DNA from: Plumapathes pennacea
Taxonomy: Eukaryota; Cnidaria; Anthozoa; Antipatharia; Myriopathidae
Assembly (NCBI GenBank): GCA_964036295.1
Contig: OZ038463.1
Coordinates: 4,145,274 to 4,209,273 of the forward strand
Reading direction: 5' to 3'
Length of the DNA stretch: 64,000 bases
Shown: positions 59,409 through 64,000 of the stretch, piece by piece
Layout: each line of letters begins with the position of its first letter
How positions within the stretch are numbered: the stretch's first letter is position 1
Notes under the pieces: model-generated
What the model was told of the DNA's origin: nothing
The model's database searches: none
Seen by the model: only the letters and a program-made list of their open reading frames with translations
Position numbers and translations under genes: made by a program

Positions 59409-61748
59409 TCACTGTACGAAAATGTAGCCAGTGCTTGTTATCGACTTATCGCCATTGTCTGCCCTATGACGAGCATAGTTTCCACAGTAGTACGATCCCT
59501 GAAGTGAACCGAAGCCAATGAATGAGTCGCAAGTTTTGCAGTCTCCCTCTTGGTTTCCAACAATACCGATCTTAACTCTGGCACCGCCAGAAGGCTTGCT
59601 ATTAAATCCTTCTTTGCCGCAGTTTGTCTGTAAAGACGACCCTGCGATCAGAGATTTCCATGCATTTCGACCAAGTGAGGTTGATCTGAATATCCCGTCG
59701 GCAATGAGTGAGTACAGTGAACTGGCTTGTTTGTGCAGCAGAATAAAGCTCGTGTCTGCCCCAACTTTCATTCCCAGACAGAGTTTGGTAAATGGCGTGT
59801 TCCAATAGGACGGGAGTTTGGTTTCTTGATTGTCCAGTCCCGTGGTACCCCCCGGAAGGTTGTAGGTGTCGTTGTTACTCCAGTAGGCAGAGCCATAAGA
59901 GAATGTGGACTATGTTGGAAATGAAATTAACAACATTTTAAAAGCACCAGTAGATACACCCCGAATAGCCATCTGGGACTACATGTAGTTGCTGAAATAT
60001 GAAATTTACGTTGTCTATACACACCGTCAGTATTGGTTTGTCTTTTTCTTTAGTAATTTGTAGTTTTGGAAACATGCAGTTTAGCATTTAATAAAAAATA
60101 GGCACCCAAATGGGTACATGTGTCTACAGCATGGATGTAATTCACCCAAATAAGTAGTATTTCTTTACAATATTGTTCCTTGCAATCCTTCGCAAAAATT
60201 AATTCAAATGAAAATGAAAATTGTATGAGAGGTTTTTAATTATTGTCAAGTATTGCCTTTAGTTCGAATCGGGAGCCGTAAAATTAAAAGTGGGGAAAAC
60301 GTACAACACTTTTAGATACGGGAACAGAGACATAATTTCATTTAAAGGCAACGAAGATACGTTTCACAGGTCAAAATTCGGATCAGCACAAAGGTTACGT
60401 GGCCGCGAACACCCTGTACCGTTAAATCAAATTAGTATTGAACGACAGGAAGGCGCTATTTCAAAAGTGTGTGTGTTTCACATTGTCAAACATTGACTAG
60501 TACGTATCAGTACAGAGAAAACCAGGCACCTGTCAATCAACTCTCTTCAATCTAAGAAATGTGTTCTGACGATGGAATTAAATTTGGTTGTAAAGGTTAC
60601 GAAGGTCACCTTTGAGCCATCGATCTTCATGACCAGTGTCCATCCACCTCCACCGCAGTTTGGTATGTCTGTCATGTGACAGAAGATGGAAAAATTTCCG
60701 GTGTCCATTTTGAGCAAATAGGCTTTGTCTTTCTTGGCCCTGATAGATTAATTCGATGTACAGTTATGTTATATTTACTCTGGCGTTTACTGTAATAGAG
60801 ATTATTTCCAAAAGAATCATAAAAGCTAATCCCCACTAAACACTAAGGTGAGCTTTACAATATAAGAATCTGTTGCTCATTAAAAAAATCAGGGTTTGAG
60901 TGGTCAACCATTAGACGGTTAACTAGGAGTCGAAGGTTTCCGAGTTTCTTAGTCAATACACTGTAATAGCCTGGTTTGTGATATGGAAAGCTTTTGCAAA
61001 CTCTAATAGACCGCGGTATTAATTACACAGTGAATGCAATGGCACAAAATTACTTCTAAATCTAAAATCTTGCAATTTGAATACTTACCCTATGTAGTCA
61101 TACGTTTCTTTACATGTAGCTGGATAGTTAACTGTTGTTCCAAAACAAAAGATAAAAATAAAATGAGAATAAGACCATTTAGTCTATTCAGTTATCTTAT
61201 TGGATTTGTTGCACTAAAGTCTGAAGCGCACGACTGAGTATTGTTATCATAATATATCAATGATAAAAGTAAATTTACTTTTTTACCACAACACACTAGT
61301 TTCTCGCTCTCTGATTGGTCGATTTACCGTGGTAAATAAGAGTCCAGACAACGATGCTGACGCCAGCATGTCACGTTTTGCAGCGAAATACAACGAAACT
61401 TTCCTGTATATTTCTAAATATTGTGGTAAAAAACAAATTTCCACTGGTTTGCCGTGGTGTGGACTCTTATTTACCACAATTTACGTCATCACATGGTCAA
61501 AATTAGTTGTGGATTCACTCGGCGAAGCGCCTCGTGAGTCCAGAACATTTTGACCATGTGATGACGTAAATCGTGGTAAATAAGAGTCCACAACACGGCA
61601 AACCAGTAGAACTTTGTTAATTAGCTAATAGAATACCTTCACAGCGTTTTCCTGCATAGTCTCCTGTACAAACACACGAGAAGTCATTCTTGTCATACAA
61701 AGCAACACAACTCCCTCCGTTTTTACATGGACTTTGGGAACAAGGGGA
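59409..61748 (-). CDS. PAN-EGF-fibrinogen-like protein, copy 4, 5' exon missing
   Basis: Exons found: 61637-61748, 61089-61131, 60610-60739, 59409-59909; 786 nt, 261 aa, in frame, stop TGA. EGF domain (CKNGGSC, then FSCVCTGDYAGKRCE); joiner VNYPATCKETYDY; fibrinogen-like domain (CHMTDIPNCGGGGWTLVMK, then GYIFVQ). The EGF exon begins with a phase-0 acceptor exactly as in the sister genes, so an upstream signal-peptide/PAN exon is expected. I find none in 61749-64000, although sister genes have it within 370-865 bp. Either intron 1 is longer than 2.2 kb and the exon lies outside the window, or the exon is lost and the copy is broken. Confidence 0.82.
61283..61604. repeat. Repeat family B, copy 2, with palindrome
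   Basis: Near-identical to 13078-13402 in the same orientation, including the palindrome with turn cactcggcgaagcgcctcgt. It lies in the intron 33 bp downstream of the EGF exon of copy 4. The few differences from copy 1 suggest recent activity. Confidence 0.85.
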
Positions 61749-62709
61749 CTGCGGATAAACAAATGAACAGTGTGATGAAAATCTAACCTGACGCATTTAC
61801 TATATTTGCGCCATTCGTACATTTCCCCTCGCCAAAATGACTAGAGATGTGGGATTGGTTGATTGTTCATGTGGAATATCTGTACACGCGCACGCAGTGA
61901 CGAGCCATTTCCATTTCAGTGTCAATCAAGGATTAAGAAATTCTAAACTTACTAAACTCAGTTTTTCTTTTCTAATCCTTTTCCGCTAAGGGCCTAAGTA
62001 CATGAGGTAGACTTTCCTAGTTAAGCTCGGTCTGCCGATATGTGCTCAGCTCGCGATAACGTGAAGCGGTACAGCCCTGGGCAGGCTGGACTTGGCTTAA
62101 ATATTTTGTTGCCGGTGTACGAGAGTAATTTCAGGCCCGAACGAGCTCGCATCGCTGCTCAGTACTTCTAGGAAAGCATAACATTGGAATCTGGGTTCAA
62201 TTGTTCCGATTCTAGACAAAAATCGAAATTTAAATGGGCCACCTTTCCTTTCCAATATCAGTATGAAAATGTGGCATCTGAGCATGAATATCGTTAGGTA
62301 TTTTTCGCTAGTTTCCGCTGGCCGCCAAACCAAGCTGGCCCGGTGTACTCGATTACATGAAAAAATGTCAGCCCCCGGTACGTGCTGAAGTTGCATCAGA
62401 TTGTAAATCGCATAACAAACATCGTCACTCATAATGTAAACATTACTAATGTTATCCTTGGCCATAAATGTGTTTTGTTGTTGGAAAGCCTCGTCTGTTG
62501 CCAGCTAGTTAGCCGTTTGGCTATACTTCCCGCCTTTGTCCACCCAAAGACGCCATATAACGCTGTTCGCTTATCTTGCATGCTGTGTGCATTTCTATCT
62601 TCTTCTCTCTCTCTCTCTTTTTTTGGCAAGCTTGGCTCTTCTCGCAATGCTGTCCAAATTTTTCTTGCTGAGAAAATATATACTTTCGTACACGTGGAGT
62701 CCGATTCCT
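61749..62709. other. Upstream of copy 4, nothing recognised
   Basis: Searched on the minus strand for the expected PAN exon (Cys pattern CxRLxWCLxFNFQ) without success. An open frame at 62097-62465 does not resemble it. A (CT)n tract lies near 62605-62618. Confidence 0.4.
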
Positions 62710-63480
62710 TAAAATAACTGTTAAAAAATGTTTACAACCTGACTAAGTGAATACATGTTCTGCGAACAAATGTTTTCAAGTTATATCGCATCAAGGCCAC
62801 CTGTCTTAATTGTGTTTTATTTTTAGTAGTGTACATATTCAATATGCGATTTATAACAGATATCAAGTGAATAGAACAAAATTATTTTGCGACGTACGAA
62901 ATTCAGAAATAACATGATCATCTATAATATCCGTTCTTGTTAAGAACAGGTCTTTATATTCCATTTTTTTCTATCTTATAGGACAGGAACATATGGCAGT
63001 GCTGTAATTAAGTTTAGTCGCGAAACCTGCAATGTTAAAAAATGTTTACCAAGTGAATACATATCCCACGAACAATTGCCTTTCAAGATAAAATCGCATC
63101 AAGGCCACCTGTCTTAGTAATTAGATTATGTTTAATTATTTTTACTAATTATGTACATATCTAATTTGTGATTTATAACAGATAAAGTAAATATAACAAA
63201 TTAATTTTGAGATATGCGAAATTCAGAAATAACATGATTATCTAGAATACCCGTTCTTGTTAAGAGCAGGACCCAGTTGTTCAAAGAGTGTATAACGCTA
63301 TTCGCCGGATAAGTCGCTATCCAGTGGATAGAATTAACCATTAAGCTTAATTCAATCGAGAGGATAAGGATTTATCCTGTGGATAGCCCTATATAATTAT
63401 TCAATTTTTTTTTTTCATAGGACAAGAACATATAGCAGTGCTGTAATAGTTTAGTCGCGAAACCTGCAGTACAGGCTCAA
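62710..63480. repeat. Tandem direct duplication with a MITE in the second unit
   Basis: Unit 1 (about 62715-63032) and unit 2 (about 63033-63470) share gttaaaaaatgtttac, atcgcatcaaggccacctgt, attcagaaataacatgat, ccgttcttgttaaga and gtttagtcgcgaaacctgca in order, diverged by roughly 10 percent. Unit 2 is longer because a family D palindrome is inserted in it. Confidence 0.8.
63271..63391. repeat. Palindromic repeat family D, copy 2 (truncated)
   Basis: Matches 26306-26453 (ttgttcaaagagtgtata, gccggataa, taaccattaagcttaattca, ggatttatcctgtggatag) but lacks the final cactctttgaacaacc arm. It interrupts the second unit of the 62710-63480 duplication. Confidence 0.7.
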
Positions 63481-64000
63481 AACTGATGTGCGATGATTTT
63501 TCTGGATATAATTCGGAGTGACTCAATCGATATATAGCAGTTGCTCAAATACCCTACAAAGAGAAATATCGAAAGAATACGTATATATTCCTATAGAAAT
63601 TATATTAGTATAATGTCAGTAAGTTTGCTTACGTTGACAAAAGAACACACAGCCACTATTATAAATGCGACTCAGTTTAATTTGTGAGGAAGTTGAATTA
63701 TGATATACACTCGTGCCTGGATGACAAGATTTAATGGCTACAACTCCAGGCCATTGGAAAGAGCGAAAGAGAACTTTAATGATTTTAGAATAGCTCACGT
63801 TGAAGTGCCAAGTGATTAAATGTTAGCAAGCATAACGCCTATGTATTTCATTAAAAACGTACCCTTCTATGCATAACAACTTATATAATTATATAAATAT
63901 TTTTTTTTTTTTAGATTTCATGCTGATGTCCTTTTAAATCCATTATAGAAGGATGCGGTCATTGAAAGGACTTTTCAATATCAAAGCGGTTTTTTTTTTT
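63481..64000. other. Window end, nothing recognised
   Basis: AT-rich DNA with T-tracts at about 63900-63912 and at the very end. No exon recognised. Confidence 0.4.

Noticed and set aside
62097..62465. Candidate missing first exon of PAN-EGF copy 4
   Set aside because: The frame lacks the PAN cysteine pattern and a phase-0 donor matching the EGF exon.

Overview
The window reads as animal nuclear DNA from a cnidarian, most likely an anthozoan and plausibly a stony coral. The evidence is AT-rich sequence, short exons with GT-AG introns, many short hairpin (MITE-like) repeats, astacin and trypsin proteases carrying ShK domains, and PAN/EGF/fibrinogen-like secreted proteins resembling coral 'uncharacterized skeletal organic matrix protein 5' (family assignment from memory). 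No prokaryotic, viral or complete autonomous transposon genes were recognised. All gene models were assembled by hand from splice sites, reading phase and homology between copies; every CDS I call complete sums to a multiple of three.

Layout. (1) 1-4300: intergenic, with some unrecognised coding-like fragments and two hairpin/TIR repeats. (2) 4356-10379 and 12409-18241, plus strand: two tandem ten-exon astacin metalloproteases, each with signal peptide, propeptide, zinc protease domain, short linker and one C-terminal ShK domain. (3) 20282-24722, plus strand: a secreted PAN plus fibrinogen-like gene. (4) 24.7-28.9 kb: repeat-rich intergenic DNA. (5) 29003-41431, minus strand: the standout locus. 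A 22-exon open frame of 970 codons joins an astacin metalloprotease, a chymotrypsin-fold serine protease (S1), three ShK domains separated by Thr/Pro linkers, and a second S1 protease. (6) 42950-61748, minus strand: four tandem PAN-EGF-fibrinogen-like genes, the last lacking its first exon inside the window. (7) 61.8-64 kb: tandemly duplicated intergenic DNA with a MITE inserted in one copy.

Functionally, all recognised products appear secreted. They fall into two groups: extracellular proteases (three astacins, one fused to two S1 domains) and cysteine-rich matrix or lectin-like proteins. The three astacin genes share the same first seven exons and intron phases. The chimeric gene is therefore best explained as an astacin-ShK gene that acquired S1 and extra ShK modules at phase-1 introns. 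Two of its ShK exons are identical in nucleotide sequence, so this region is still changing or has recently been homogenised. Repeat families recur across the window, often one copy near the proteases and one near the PAN/EGF genes.
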